Shown: in pieces, positions 10,055-18,829 of the stretch
Layout of the letters: each line of letters opens with the position of its first letter
How positions within the stretch are numbered: the first letter of the stretch is position 1
NCBI RefSeq assembly: GCF_000196115.1
Contig: NC_005027.1
Coordinates: forward strand, 1,364,001 to 1,428,000
From: Rhodopirellula baltica SH 1
Lineage (GTDB): Bacteria > Planctomycetota > Planctomycetia > Pirellulales > Pirellulaceae
Direction of reading: 5' to 3'
Length of the DNA stretch: 64,000 nucleotides
Translations under genes and position numbers: made by a program
The notes under the pieces: generated by a model
Told to the model about the DNA's origin: nothing
The model's database searches: none
What the model saw: the letters and a program-made list of their open reading frames with translations, nothing else

Positions 10055-10087
10055 AAAAAAAACGGCGTCGTTTGAGAAACGACGCCG
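10055..10087 (-). terminator. Rho-independent terminator of the cupredoxin gene
   Basis: Read on the minus strand, CGGCGTCGTTT pairs with AAACGACGCCG over a 3-base loop (11 bp, no mismatch) and is followed by eight U residues. It lies about 30 bases after the stop codon at 10116. Confidence 0.9.
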
Positions 10088-10115
10088 ATCGAATGTTTGA
10101 TGTGGCGGTGTGGTC

Positions 10116-10889
10116 TTACAGCGACAAAGCGTCTGCTGGGACCAAGACGTCACCCAGATCGTTCATGCCGGGTTTGATGTCCAGCTCGAAGCGACTGCGA
10201 CGCCATGATTCCTTCCCACCGTCGATCGTGACTTCGTCGATTTTGCCGGCTTCGTGCGTAACGCGGAACATGACTTCGCCAGTTGGGATACCTTCGATGG
10301 TCAGCGTTCCGTCTTCACCGCTCACTGCAGCGTAAGGGTGTTCCAAAACCACGACGTAAGCACGCATCCAAGGGTGAATGTTGCACTCAACCGGAATTGC
10401 AGCCGGTTCTGGCTTTTCCAGAGCGACTTCTTTGTTAGCACCAGCTGGGATCATCAAGTTCTCGGCCTTGTTCGCGAAGAAATTCAAATTCGCGTTGTGA
10501 CCGACAGTATCGGGGTTGGTGATCTTCAGCGTGTCACCAGTTTGTGCGATCACGTAGTGAGGCTCAAAACGGCACTTGTCGTTGGCCAATTCGTGAGTGG
10601 CGTTCTTTGGAGCGACATCATCCAATTTGGTTCCGCCACGACCGGTGTAGACGTAGACCAAGACATTTTTGATGCCTTTCGTCTCCGAGTCGACCAACAA
10701 TTTTTCGTTGGGAATATCGTGCTGGCCGCAGAACGCGATGTCTTTGTTCGGTTCAATCAGCTCCACTTTGGGAGCGTCTTTGGAGTCGTAAACGAAACGC
10801 ATTTTCAACGTTCCGGTTTCGGCCATGGCCATCGATGCGGTCAGTGCACACGCAGCGGCGGTGCCAGCAATCAGAGGACGGATATTCAA
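10116..10889 (-). CDS. Secreted amicyanin-like cupredoxin domain protein
   Basis: Predicted periplasmic copper protein of 257 residues. A TTG at 10889 is the best start: GGAGAAA lies 5 bases upstream, and the result is a textbook signal peptide (NIRPLIAGTAAACALTASMAMA). The longer frame from 10994 lacks such features. A cupredoxin fold is suggested by His131 (DTVGHNANL) and the C-terminal loop CNIHPWM with Cys169, His172 and Met175, the short CX2HX2M spacing seen in amicyanin. A further domain (about 195-257: GTLTIEGIPTGEVMFRVTHE) resembles a carboxypeptidase-regulatory beta sandwich. An electron-transfer role is inferred; the partner is unknown. Its own terminator follows, so it is monocistronic. 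Confidence 0.8.
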   Translation of the reverse strand: MNIRPLIAGTAAACALTASMAMAETGTLKMRFVYDSKDAPKVELIEPNKDIAFCGQHDIPNEKLLVDSETKGIKNVLVYVYTGRGGTKLDDVAPKNATHELANDKCRFEPHYVIAQTGDTLKITNPDTVGHNANLNFFANKAENLMIPAGANKEVALEKPEPAAIPVECNIHPWMRAYVVVLEHPYAAVSGEDGTLTIEGIPTGEVMFRVTHEAGKIDEVTIDGGKESWRRSRFELDIKPGMNDLGDVLVPADALSL

Positions 10890-10997
10890 AGGGGTTTCTC
10901 CTAGAAGAACGATTGTTCGGTGTAGGTGGGTGACGACGTGACGATGCGTTTCGCAAAGCCTATCTGCGGGTGTCGTCGTCAGAAAGGTGGGCATTCC

Positions 10998-11003
10998 ATT
11001 GTA
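10998..11003 (-). promoter_or_regulatory. Possible -10 box for the cupredoxin gene
   Basis: TACAAT on the minus strand, about 110 bases before the TTG start. The sequence upstream has no convincing -35 box. Support is limited to the hexamer and its position. Confidence 0.25.
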
Positions 11004-11140
11004 TCAATCCGACAACGAAAGTCCAGGAATGGGGGGGCGAAACGCGAATGAATCATCAAGCAATCGACTTTGCCGCCGACGGATCTTGAAGTCCCTCACG
11101 CGGTCAGCCGACCCGGAAATCGAGCAGGTGAATGCACTCG

Positions 11141-13492
11141 TTATCTGAAACGAAATGAACTTGAAAGGAGTTCGTAGATTCTTTGCCAAACCGAAGCCGA
11201 TTCGACCGCGATTTTCACTCGCCCAGAGGCACCCGCGACGCATGTCGCGGGTGCTGTGACGGAATTGTCGATTGCAATTTCAATGACATAGCTGGTTCCC
11301 GGCGTCCGTGTCGCTTGATCAGCTCGGTGATGGTCTCGTCGGGGAGCGTCGATTCGTGGGTCGAAGGTTTCTTCGGAAATCTGAACAACCCGGCCGCGAA
11401 AAACTTGATTGGGCGAGGAGTCGCGAATCATCAAGGCTTCGTCGCCAAGCGAAATTCGTTGCCGCTGAACAGAGCGAACCACTACCTCGCCTCGCCATCG
11501 GATGCAGGGGGGCGTTTGTTGGTCAGCAAATGGCGGTTCTCCGAGTTGCGGTGATCGAACTGGGCGGGCAAATTCTGTGTCCAGTGAAGCGATACTCAGC
11601 AATTCAGTCCCCGCTTCGAGCAGGCATCCACCGTTTTCTTTGGATGTGGGAAAACCGGACCAAGATGCTAGCCGAACCGCGGTGCGATCCATCGCCGGAT
11701 TCAAGCCCGGCCCGATATCCAGTGGATTCGCATCGGCATCCAGCAAAGCGTCTGAAGCGGATTGCGGATTGCTTTGAGCGATTATCACGACGCCATCACA
11801 CGGAGCGGTGATCGTTAGCGAGTCACGTCGCCGAATTGCTGCTGCCAATCGGTCTCGCATTTCGTCCAGCAACGCTTCCGCGGCGGGCAGCTGCGAACTG
11901 GCTTCTGGGACCAGCGTCTGCGACGCACGCAATCCTTCGAGTCTCATCGTTTGTTGACGGACGTCACCTTCGGCTTCGAGAACCTCCAACTCGATTTCTG
12001 GATTGGACAGTTCTGCCAAGACATCGCCGCGGCGGACCGTTTGCCCCGGATCAACATGGATTTGGCTCAGAATGCCGGGTGAAGTCAGGTGCACACGGGT
12101 TTCTTGCTCCGGCAAGATGCGAACGGTGCTGTAGACATGACGCGGCAACGGAACCGTTCCGGCAAAGACAACCATGGCGAGCAGGGTGCACCATGCGATG
12201 GCTCGTCGGGGGCGAATGTTTCGGCGGTTCATAGGATTGTTCCAAAACCGACGCAGCCACACCAACCCAGCCCACAGCATGGAGGCCGCTGCGACGAGGG
12301 CGATTGCTTGGCCAATGATTTCTAACCCGTAGGGTCTCAGCGAGATCCAGATAAAACCGATGATGGTCGCCATCAAGACCCATCGATACGCAAGCGAAGT
12401 GACCGCATAGGCAAGCAACCACGTCGAACGTTCCGCGGGTTCGTGGGGAGCTCCCGTTTCCACACCCAAGAAAACTCGCGATAAAAACTGCCCCCATCGC
12501 CGTTGGGCTCGTTGAGCCAAGTTGGGCATGTCGGTCAAATCCGACAACAGATAGTACCCGTCGTATCGCAACAGCGGATTGGCGTTGAAAACGATTGTGC
12601 TGACTCCGCAAACGATCATCACGTGGGAAGCAATCGTGTGGGTCAGGCCCGCCGGCGTTCGAAGCCAAACCCACGCCGCGATGGATGCGATGAGAACTTC
12701 CGTGGCAATGCCCGCCAAAGCAACCGCCGCTCGTTGCACACGACTGGGAATCATCCACGATCCGCTGGTGTCGCAGTACAACGCGGGTGTGAAAACGAGC
12801 AGCATTGGACCGATCGACCGACACTTGGCACCAAATCGCTCTGACACCACAGCGTGCCCCAATTCGTGCGCGACTTTTGTGATAGCAACCACGACGGCCA
12901 AGATCATTGCGTTCTGCAGTGTCAACCACTCGTGTGATGCGGGCAATTCCGCAAGATAACGCTGGCGGTGAACCAGCATCATCACGGCTGCGGAAAGGAC
13001 CAACGCCAAATAAGCGAGCATGCCGAATGGAGCAAGCAACGGACGAACGATCGGCATCAGGATCCGCATGATCGGTGCTGGATCAACTCCAGGAAACCGC
13101 ATGAACAACCATTGTGATGCCATCGCCAAACGTTTTTGCCGGCGGTCCGCGTCCGCTCGCTGGAGCAAAGGTTCACCTTGCAAGGCCGACTGACTAACCG
13201 TCAATCCGCTTTCGTGAAAACGGAACAGCAACGCGTTGATTTGGTTGGGGCGAACGCGACGATTGGGATAGCGAGCCTGATACTCATCTCGCAAATCATC
13301 CAGGCTGCATTGCCCATCAAGTAACGTCAGCAGAAAGTATTCGTCTTCGCGAAGACGGTGATACTGTCCCGAGATCGCATCATGGACGACCGCCCAACCC
13401 GCATGACGATGAGAAACTCGAACCGCTTTCAGGCCGACTTTGTGGTGAATTCCGAGCGGCCGACGCGTTGAAGAATCAGTGCCGGTGTTCAT
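11141..13492 (-). CDS. M50 (site-2-type) metalloprotease fused to a HlyD-like adaptor domain
   Basis: Membrane protein of 783 residues. About 20-105 form a PqqD-like winged-helix domain (VHDAISGQYHRLREDEYFLL). Then come transmembrane segments around the zinc-binding motif HELGH (209-213) and the distal NANPLLRYDG (303-312), as in the peptide zinc metalloprotease group of family M50. After more membrane helices (about 365-460) the C-terminal 320 residues form a lipoyl/HlyD-like domain (GILSQIHVDPGQTVRRGDVLAEL). The ATG at 13492 overlaps the stop of the upstream adaptor gene as ATGA, so translation is coupled; a longer frame from 13528 is less likely. Its role is inferred to be export or processing of a peptide or other substrate across the inner membrane. 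Confidence 0.88.
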   Translation of the reverse strand: MNTGTDSSTRRPLGIHHKVGLKAVRVSHRHAGWAVVHDAISGQYHRLREDEYFLLTLLDGQCSLDDLRDEYQARYPNRRVRPNQINALLFRFHESGLTVSQSALQGEPLLQRADADRRQKRLAMASQWLFMRFPGVDPAPIMRILMPIVRPLLAPFGMLAYLALVLSAAVMMLVHRQRYLAELPASHEWLTLQNAMILAVVVAITKVAHELGHAVVSERFGAKCRSIGPMLLVFTPALYCDTSGSWMIPSRVQRAAVALAGIATEVLIASIAAWVWLRTPAGLTHTIASHVMIVCGVSTIVFNANPLLRYDGYYLLSDLTDMPNLAQRAQRRWGQFLSRVFLGVETGAPHEPAERSTWLLAYAVTSLAYRWVLMATIIGFIWISLRPYGLEIIGQAIALVAAASMLWAGLVWLRRFWNNPMNRRNIRPRRAIAWCTLLAMVVFAGTVPLPRHVYSTVRILPEQETRVHLTSPGILSQIHVDPGQTVRRGDVLAELSNPEIELEVLEAEGDVRQQTMRLEGLRASQTLVPEASSQLPAAEALLDEMRDRLAAAIRRRDSLTITAPCDGVVIIAQSNPQSASDALLDADANPLDIGPGLNPAMDRTAVRLASWSGFPTSKENGGCLLEAGTELLSIASLDTEFARPVRSPQLGEPPFADQQTPPCIRWRGEVVVRSVQRQRISLGDEALMIRDSSPNQVFRGRVVQISEETFDPRIDAPRRDHHRADQATRTPGTSYVIEIAIDNSVTAPATCVAGASGRVKIAVESASVWQRIYELLSSSFRFR

Positions 13493-15618
13493 GTTCGAAA
13501 CCGAAACAAAACGTTGCGGTGGAACCAAGCGACCACGTCATCCAGTGCACTGGAAAGATAGCGACGACGGCCACAAACGATCTTTGCGGTAACCTCGGCA
13601 TCCCCACGGAAGCCGCCATCCGGAATGGTGTCGATGTCGGCGACTAAGTCCACCATGTTGCGGCCATCGGCACGTTTGCGAGCGACGCCTCCGATCGCGG
13701 ACAGATTCGCATGGAACGTCTCGGTCGGTCGCGTTTCGATGGCGAATTGAACGGGAAGATTCAATCCCGCCGCGTGACGTTCGATGACTTCGCCAGCGCG
13801 AGTTTCCTCCAGCTTCAGCTCCAACTCCCACGGTCCGTCGCGCTGAACGATCGCGAATAATCGGTCGCCGCGAGACACCGGCCGATCTTTCAGCCGTTCG
13901 TTCAATCGCCAACCGACTATCTGGCCATCAAAGGGGGCTTTCACGGAAAGCATGTCCTTCATCTCACGATTGATTTGCAATCGTTTGTTGAGTGAATCGA
14001 TTTGGTTCTCGAGCGTTTGTTGTTCAAGGATGCTCTGTGCCGAATCGCGAGAATCGTCGGATGCGGCCAGCAACATCGCTCGCACAGAACTCAACTTTTC
14101 AGTGGCGGTCGCGAGCTGTCCCGACAACGCCTGGGCTTCGCGGGTGAGTTCCGGATTCTCGAGCTGGACCAAAACGTCACCCTGGCGAACGACGTCGCCA
14201 TCTTTCACCTTCAATTCGTTAACGACGCCGTCGATCCCAGCAAACATAGCTTGCCGAACCGCGGGACGAGCCAGCCCGGTCGCAACAACATGATGATCGA
14301 CTTGAATGAACCAACCGGCCAACAAGCCGACTGCCAACAACATGCAACCAGCCAGGATCCAGTGGCGGGTGACTCGGCGAGTTGCGGCCGCTGCCGGGCG
14401 TCGAACCGGCAACGCGAACACACTGTCATAGCGAATCGCATTGCTGATGGCGGAGGACGACTCTTCGGCGACTTCCACCATTGCCGGGGTGATTGATGTC
14501 GATGGTTCGCCCGAGAATGTTTCCAGCATCAGCATCGCAATCGGCATCGGCTGGCGACGCTGTTTTTCGCGAGTCTCCTGATCCGATTCGTTGCACGTGT
14601 TTTCACCCGCAGCAACTCTCGTGTCGTCGACCGATTCGAACAGCGGAATCATCAACACCGACAACACCCCGGATTCGTCCAAGTAGGTTTCAAGCGGTGG
14701 AACCAGTTGCGGTGACATCGATGCGGGATCAATCGTGTCCGCGTCGGCCGACGGTGGCAAGGTCAATGGTCGCTTCAAAACCGAAACAGCGTCGGCCAAT
14801 TGATTCATCGAGCGAACCAGTGGCGAGCGCAGGTCGATCACCGATGAACCGCTGATCGCGGCAACTTGGTATCGAGGCCGTCGTGCCGACGGATTCTTGG
14901 CGAGTAACACGACGGATCGTTCGCAGGGCAATAACCGAGGAAGTTCTGACGCGATGCGGTACGCGGTTGCCGTGGGACTTAAGTCAGAATGGAATGCTCG
15001 CAGCGCCGATCGAATTCCGCGAGAAGAATCCAACGAGTTCGAGATTGATTTCGAACCCGCATCGGGGACTGACAACGTTTGGGAACCCAATTGCGGAGTT
15101 TGTGATTCCGCATCCGCTTCGCCCATCGTTTGACGCGCGGCGGTAGAAATTTCTGCTAGCGACCTCATCTCGGAAAGCATCTGCCCGGCGGGCAATTGCG
15201 AGCCATGAATGATCAAGAGATTCGCAAACTGCGGTGCCGGCAAGATCTCGACACCCAACGCAGTGACACTGGCCGCGGTGGACTGGTGCGATGGTTCGTT
15301 TTTATCTCGGGCGATTTCGAATGATGCGACCGATGGCGTGAGCGCGCCTAACTGTTCTCTCAGTTTCTCACGGTCCAAGCTCGCAGCAATCGATTCACTG
15401 CGAATGAGCATGCGGGGTTGCGGGAACGACGAGTCTTGAACTGCCACCACCGCCGCATCGAATGTTTCGGCCAAGTGCGTCGCCAAGCGATGAAGAAAGT
15501 CGGCTTGGTCACGTGACTCATTCGCGATTCGCTCGACCGTCTGGTGCGTCGACATCGTCTCCGCATCGGATTCACCCGACGGGACGGAAGCGGTTGTGGA
15601 AGCATCTAAACGGTTCAT
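13489..15618 (-). CDS. GAF-domain protein fused to a HlyD-family periplasmic adaptor
   Basis: 709 residues. Two N-terminal regions look like GAF sensor domains (about 30-165, and 200-400 with YLDESGVLSVLMIPLFES and AISNAIRYDSV). A single transmembrane helix (419-438) follows, and then a periplasmic HlyD adaptor: a lipoyl half-motif (GIDGVVNELKVKDGDVVRQGD, 461-481, shown only in part by its core VKDGDVVRQGD), a coiled-coil hairpin, and the second half (APFDGQIVGWRLNERL). HlyD proteins link inner-membrane exporters to outer-membrane channels. The GAF part would sit in the cytosol, so the protein could couple ligand sensing to export. It is translationally coupled to the M50-HlyD gene. No TolC-like gene is in the window. 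Confidence 0.85.
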   Translation of the reverse strand: MNRLDASTTASVPSGESDAETMSTHQTVERIANESRDQADFLHRLATHLAETFDAAVVAVQDSSFPQPRMLIRSESIAASLDREKLREQLGALTPSVASFEIARDKNEPSHQSTAASVTALGVEILPAPQFANLLIIHGSQLPAGQMLSEMRSLAEISTAARQTMGEADAESQTPQLGSQTLSVPDAGSKSISNSLDSSRGIRSALRAFHSDLSPTATAYRIASELPRLLPCERSVVLLAKNPSARRPRYQVAAISGSSVIDLRSPLVRSMNQLADAVSVLKRPLTLPPSADADTIDPASMSPQLVPPLETYLDESGVLSVLMIPLFESVDDTRVAAGENTCNESDQETREKQRRQPMPIAMLMLETFSGEPSTSITPAMVEVAEESSSAISNAIRYDSVFALPVRRPAAAATRRVTRHWILAGCMLLAVGLLAGWFIQVDHHVVATGLARPAVRQAMFAGIDGVVNELKVKDGDVVRQGDVLVQLENPELTREAQALSGQLATATEKLSSVRAMLLAASDDSRDSAQSILEQQTLENQIDSLNKRLQINREMKDMLSVKAPFDGQIVGWRLNERLKDRPVSRGDRLFAIVQRDGPWELELKLEETRAGEVIERHAAGLNLPVQFAIETRPTETFHANLSAIGGVARKRADGRNMVDLVADIDTIPDGGFRGDAEVTAKIVCGRRRYLSSALDDVVAWFHRNVLFRFRT

Positions 15619-15699
15619 GCCCCCAGCATAATCAAGCCCCCCGAAAGTGTGGGGGGGGGCGGTTGTGTCAGCATTTGAAGGCTCGACTTCGGTCGAGGA

Positions 15700-16779
15700 T
15701 CACTCCAGTTGAGCGAATCGGCCGTCGGATCCGCACGCGAAGAGCTTTGTTTTTCCCGCTGACAAACAGTGAAAGCCAATGTCTGACAAGGATGTCCAGT
15801 TCGTTCCATCATGAGACAAATCGGTTCCGGCTGGACCGACGGCGATCAATGCTCTGGCGAGCGGGCTGGCTTCGGGGATCGCCATGACGTCACTGCGGAA
15901 GGATTCTGGTTGACCCGCGACACGTTGCCAAGTTGCTCCGTCATCCAGGCTAATGCAGGCCGTGACCTTCGACGTTTCGGAAGCTCGGTAATCTCCGCCT
16001 ACGCAGATCAGAGGTTTCGTGGCGTCAACTTCGGCGATGGCCGGCCCCTGGCAAATTGCGAAAATGCCTGCGGCTTGCGAGCTTGGCATGGGGACAGGAA
16101 TAGCATCCCACGGCTGATCCCAACCCAACCGTTTGTACAGCCGACTAGTTTCGGATTCTGCACCTCCGGTGCCGAACCACAACTGGCCGTCCGGACCAAG
16201 CAACAACGATGAGTTGCTGGCCGCGAAGGCTGCTTCACCAGGGCGAGCAAGCGGGATCCCGTTGGTTACCTTTCGCCATGATTTGCCACCGTCGTTGGTT
16301 TCCACCACAAGCAACCGACCATCGACCGGATCGCTCACCGCCATGCCGCGATCCGCATCCCAAAATTGCATCGCATCAAAGAACGCCGATTCTGATTCGG
16401 CGCGATAGGTTTCCTTCCAAGTCGCTCCACCATCTTCGGTTCGTAACAACACGGCCGGCGTTCCCGCACTGGCAATGCATGCGACGTTTGCACTGAAGGC
16501 GCAGACGCAGCGAAATTCAAGACCATCAAAACCGGCGGGGCCGCAAGGTTGCCAAGTCTCTCCACCATCGATCGAGCGAATCACGGTGGCCTCCGCTCCA
16601 CTGGCCCAGATCACATCGTCATCCACCGCAGAGAGCCCCCGCAAGCTGACGTTCGTTCCGGTTTCGCTCACGTTCCAATTGGAAGACACGACATCCGCAG
16701 CGACCAAGAGGCGAGGGGGCAAAATCGCCATCGCGAGAAGGATGAAGCAGCGAACGGCGACGCATTGCTTTGAAAACAT
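15700..16779 (-). CDS. Secreted BNR/Asp-box beta-propeller protein
   Basis: 359 residues with an N-terminal signal peptide (hydrophobic CFILLAMAILPPRLLVAA). Several Asp-box motifs (S/T-x-D-x-G-x-T-W) are visible: SIDGGETW, TEDGGATW, TNDGGKSW and SLDDGATW, at about 45-80-residue spacing, as in sialidase-like and Ycf48-like propellers. No catalytic residues of sialidases are evident, so a binding or assembly role is more likely than hydrolysis. It precedes the GAF-HlyD gene by 81 bases on the same strand. That gap holds a C-run/G-run hairpin (15637-15659), so cotranscription is possible but not certain. Confidence 0.85.
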   Translation of the reverse strand: MFSKQCVAVRCFILLAMAILPPRLLVAADVVSSNWNVSETGTNVSLRGLSAVDDDVIWASGAEATVIRSIDGGETWQPCGPAGFDGLEFRCVCAFSANVACIASAGTPAVLLRTEDGGATWKETYRAESESAFFDAMQFWDADRGMAVSDPVDGRLLVVETNDGGKSWRKVTNGIPLARPGEAAFAASNSSLLLGPDGQLWFGTGGAESETSRLYKRLGWDQPWDAIPVPMPSSQAAGIFAICQGPAIAEVDATKPLICVGGDYRASETSKVTACISLDDGATWQRVAGQPESFRSDVMAIPEASPLARALIAVGPAGTDLSHDGTNWTSLSDIGFHCLSAGKTKLFACGSDGRFAQLE

Positions 16780-16842
16780 TGAATTGGTTCGTTGACGAGG
16801 ATCGCAGGTGGAGAACTGATTCTACGCGATGCACTCAGAACG

Positions 16843-16880
16843 AAAAAACGCGGCTCAGCGAATGATCGCTGCACCGCGTT
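16843..16880 (-). terminator. Rho-independent terminator of xylA
   Basis: On the minus strand AACGCGG and CCGCGTT pair around an inner CAGCGA/TCGCTG stem, followed by a run of six U residues. It lies about 65 bases after the xylA stop codon and separates xylA from the BNR gene. Confidence 0.8.
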
Positions 16881-16945
16881 CTAAATGGAATGGTCACTCC
16901 CTGACGCTCAATGACGTGTCTCGGGAGCCGATCTGCTTCGTTCGA

Positions 16946-18265
16946 TCAAACGCGATCGATGTACTTATTGATCATGTGCTCGAGGTACTCTTGGCGGCCG
17001 CTTTGGTTTGCGTCGACGTCGCCCTTCTCGAGCATGTAAGCTTCCAGTTCCGCGAAGCCGACTTCACCGGCTTCGATCTTGGCACCGATTCCGGAATCCC
17101 AAGTCGAGTAGCGGTTCTTCACGAAATCGGCCAATTCGCCGCTGGCACGAATCGCAGCAGCGATCTTCAAACCTTTCGCGAACGCGTCCATTCCGCCGAT
17201 GTGAGCGTGGAACAAATCGATGGGCTCGAAAGATTCACGACGCACCTTGGCGTCGAAGTTCACGCCACCGGTGCCGATCCCGCCGTGCTTCAGAATCATC
17301 AGCATGGTTTGGGTGGTCAGGTAGTAATCGGTTGGGAATTGGTCGGTGTCCCAACCCAACAACAAATCACCCGTGTTGGCGTCGATGCTGCCCAGTCCAC
17401 CTTGTATGCCCGCGTAATCGAGCTCGTGCATCATCGTGTGACCCGCCAACGTCGCGTGGTTGGTTTCGATGTTGAGCTTGAAGTGCGAATCCAGATCGTA
17501 GGCTCGCAGGAAGTTCATGCACGCGGCCGCGTCGCTGTCGTACTGGTGCTTGGTAGGCTCTTTCGGTTTGGGCTCGATCAAGAACTGACCGTCGAATCCG
17601 ATCGACTTGGCGTAGTCGACTGCCATGTGGAAGAACTTGGCCAAATGGTCCAGTTCTCGTTTCATGTCGGTGTTGTAAAGGTTTTGGTAACCTTCGCGGC
17701 CGCCCCAGAACACATAGTTTTCGCCGCCCAGACGCTTGGTGACTTCCAAAGCCTTTTTGACTTGAGCACCGGCGTAAGCGAACACGTCCGCGTTGCAGCT
17801 CGTCGCGGCACCGTGCATGAAGCGTGGGTTGCTGAACATGTTGGCGGTGCCCCACAGCAATTTCACGCCGGTCGCTTTTTGCTGTTCTTCCAGCACATCG
17901 GCAACCGCGTCGAGATTCGCGTGGGTTTCTCGCAAGTTGGCTCCTTCGGGGGCCACATCGCGGTCGTGCCACGCGTAGTAAGGAGCCTGCAGTTTGGTGA
18001 ACAACTCAAAAGCAACGACGGCACGCTTTTGTGCGTTTTCGACGCTTTCAGATCCGTTGTCCCAAGGCCGAACCGCCGTTCCGGGGCCGAATGGGTCTGC
18101 ACCGGTTCCTCGGAACGTGTGCCAGTAGACGATGCTGAACCGCATGTGGTCCTTCATCGTTTTTCCTTCGATGACTTCGTCGGGGTTGTACCAGCGGAAG
18201 GCAAGCGGATTGTCGGACTGAGGGCCTTCGTACTGAATGACGGGAACATCGGGGAAAGCGGTCAT
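16946..18265 (-). CDS. xylA: Xylose isomerase
   Basis: Interconverts D-xylose and D-xylulose (and glucose/fructose) in the cytosol with two divalent metal ions. From the ATG at 18265 the protein has 439 residues, the length of class II xylose isomerases, and begins [14 protein letters not shown]; an upstream TTG at 18310 would add 15 unrelated residues. Signature regions are [12 protein letters not shown] with the catalytic His, [29 protein letters not shown] and [36 protein letters not shown] carries the second metal site. No xylulokinase or transporter gene is adjacent. A terminator follows. Confidence 0.97.
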   Translation of the reverse strand: MTAFPDVPVIQYEGPQSDNPLAFRWYNPDEVIEGKTMKDHMRFSIVYWHTFRGTGADPFGPGTAVRPWDNGSESVENAQKRAVVAFELFTKLQAPYYAWHDRDVAPEGANLRETHANLDAVADVLEEQQKATGVKLLWGTANMFSNPRFMHGAATSCNADVFAYAGAQVKKALEVTKRLGGENYVFWGGREGYQNLYNTDMKRELDHLAKFFHMAVDYAKSIGFDGQFLIEPKPKEPTKHQYDSDAAACMNFLRAYDLDSHFKLNIETNHATLAGHTMMHELDYAGIQGGLGSIDANTGDLLLGWDTDQFPTDYYLTTQTMLMILKHGGIGTGGVNFDAKVRRESFEPIDLFHAHIGGMDAFAKGLKIAAAIRASGELADFVKNRYSTWDSGIGAKIEAGEVGFAELEAYMLEKGDVDANQSGRQEYLEHMINKYIDRV

Positions 18266-18829
18266 CAAACGGATTCCGTGTGTGGCTGCGAGGTGAAAAG
18301 GGCAAGTCAATGGAATGCACCAATATCAGAAGTTGGCGGAAACGCGACAAGGGGGTGAAACCGGTTTCAGTCTCGCAGTGGTGCCGGAATGGACTTTCCG
18401 GTTCCGTTTAGGGCGACGAAAACGCTGCCAGCGGGTCGGCGAGGTGTTCTCGGACCTGGTCAGGCGGCCGTCGCAGCCGCTGGCCGCGCATTTCGGGGGG
18501 ATCGAAGCGAGCTGGAGTTCACGGTTTGCGGCCGATAGCCACTTTTGCTCGGCGTGATCGATTGCCAAATCCGAAGAGTTTCTGGGTGTCCCTGCGTCGA
18601 TGGAGGTCGTGTAGTCTGACTTCACCCTCCCAAAAGGAGGGTGATGACATACGTGTGGCAATTCAACAGCTTAGAAACTGCACGACCTCGATGACTGGAG
18701 AATCCACTAGATTTGTTGTTCGCCGGTGGGCTGATCGAATCCAGATTGCCAATTTTGCTTCGGACTGCGAAACTGGCGTCCAGCGTCCCGCCGCCTGGAG
18801 GTGGTGGCTTTCGAAACTCGCACCGGCAA
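18266..18829. other. 564-base region between xylA and the MurB-like gene
   Basis: The region separates two divergent genes. It contains a clean hairpin at 18622-18644 (TCACCCTCC pairing with GGAGGGTGA over CAAAA, 9 bp) without a T-run. Short frames are present, including an in-frame extension of the MurB-like gene back to 18713, but none has recognisable motifs or a ribosome binding site. Promoters for both flanking genes must lie here; I could not place them with confidence. Confidence 0.45.

Noticed and set aside
12051..12929. A 292-codon frame in another register inside the M50 protease gene
   Set aside because: It overlaps the HELGH-containing frame and shows no membrane or domain pattern.
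16829..18358. A 509-codon plus-strand open frame opposite xylA
   Set aside because: It mirrors xylA codon by codon, has no motifs, and long antisense frames are expected opposite highly biased genes; xylA is unambiguous.
18315..18557. An 80-codon frame between xylA and the MurB-like gene
   Set aside because: No motif and no ribosome binding site; an overlapping minus-strand frame is equally open.
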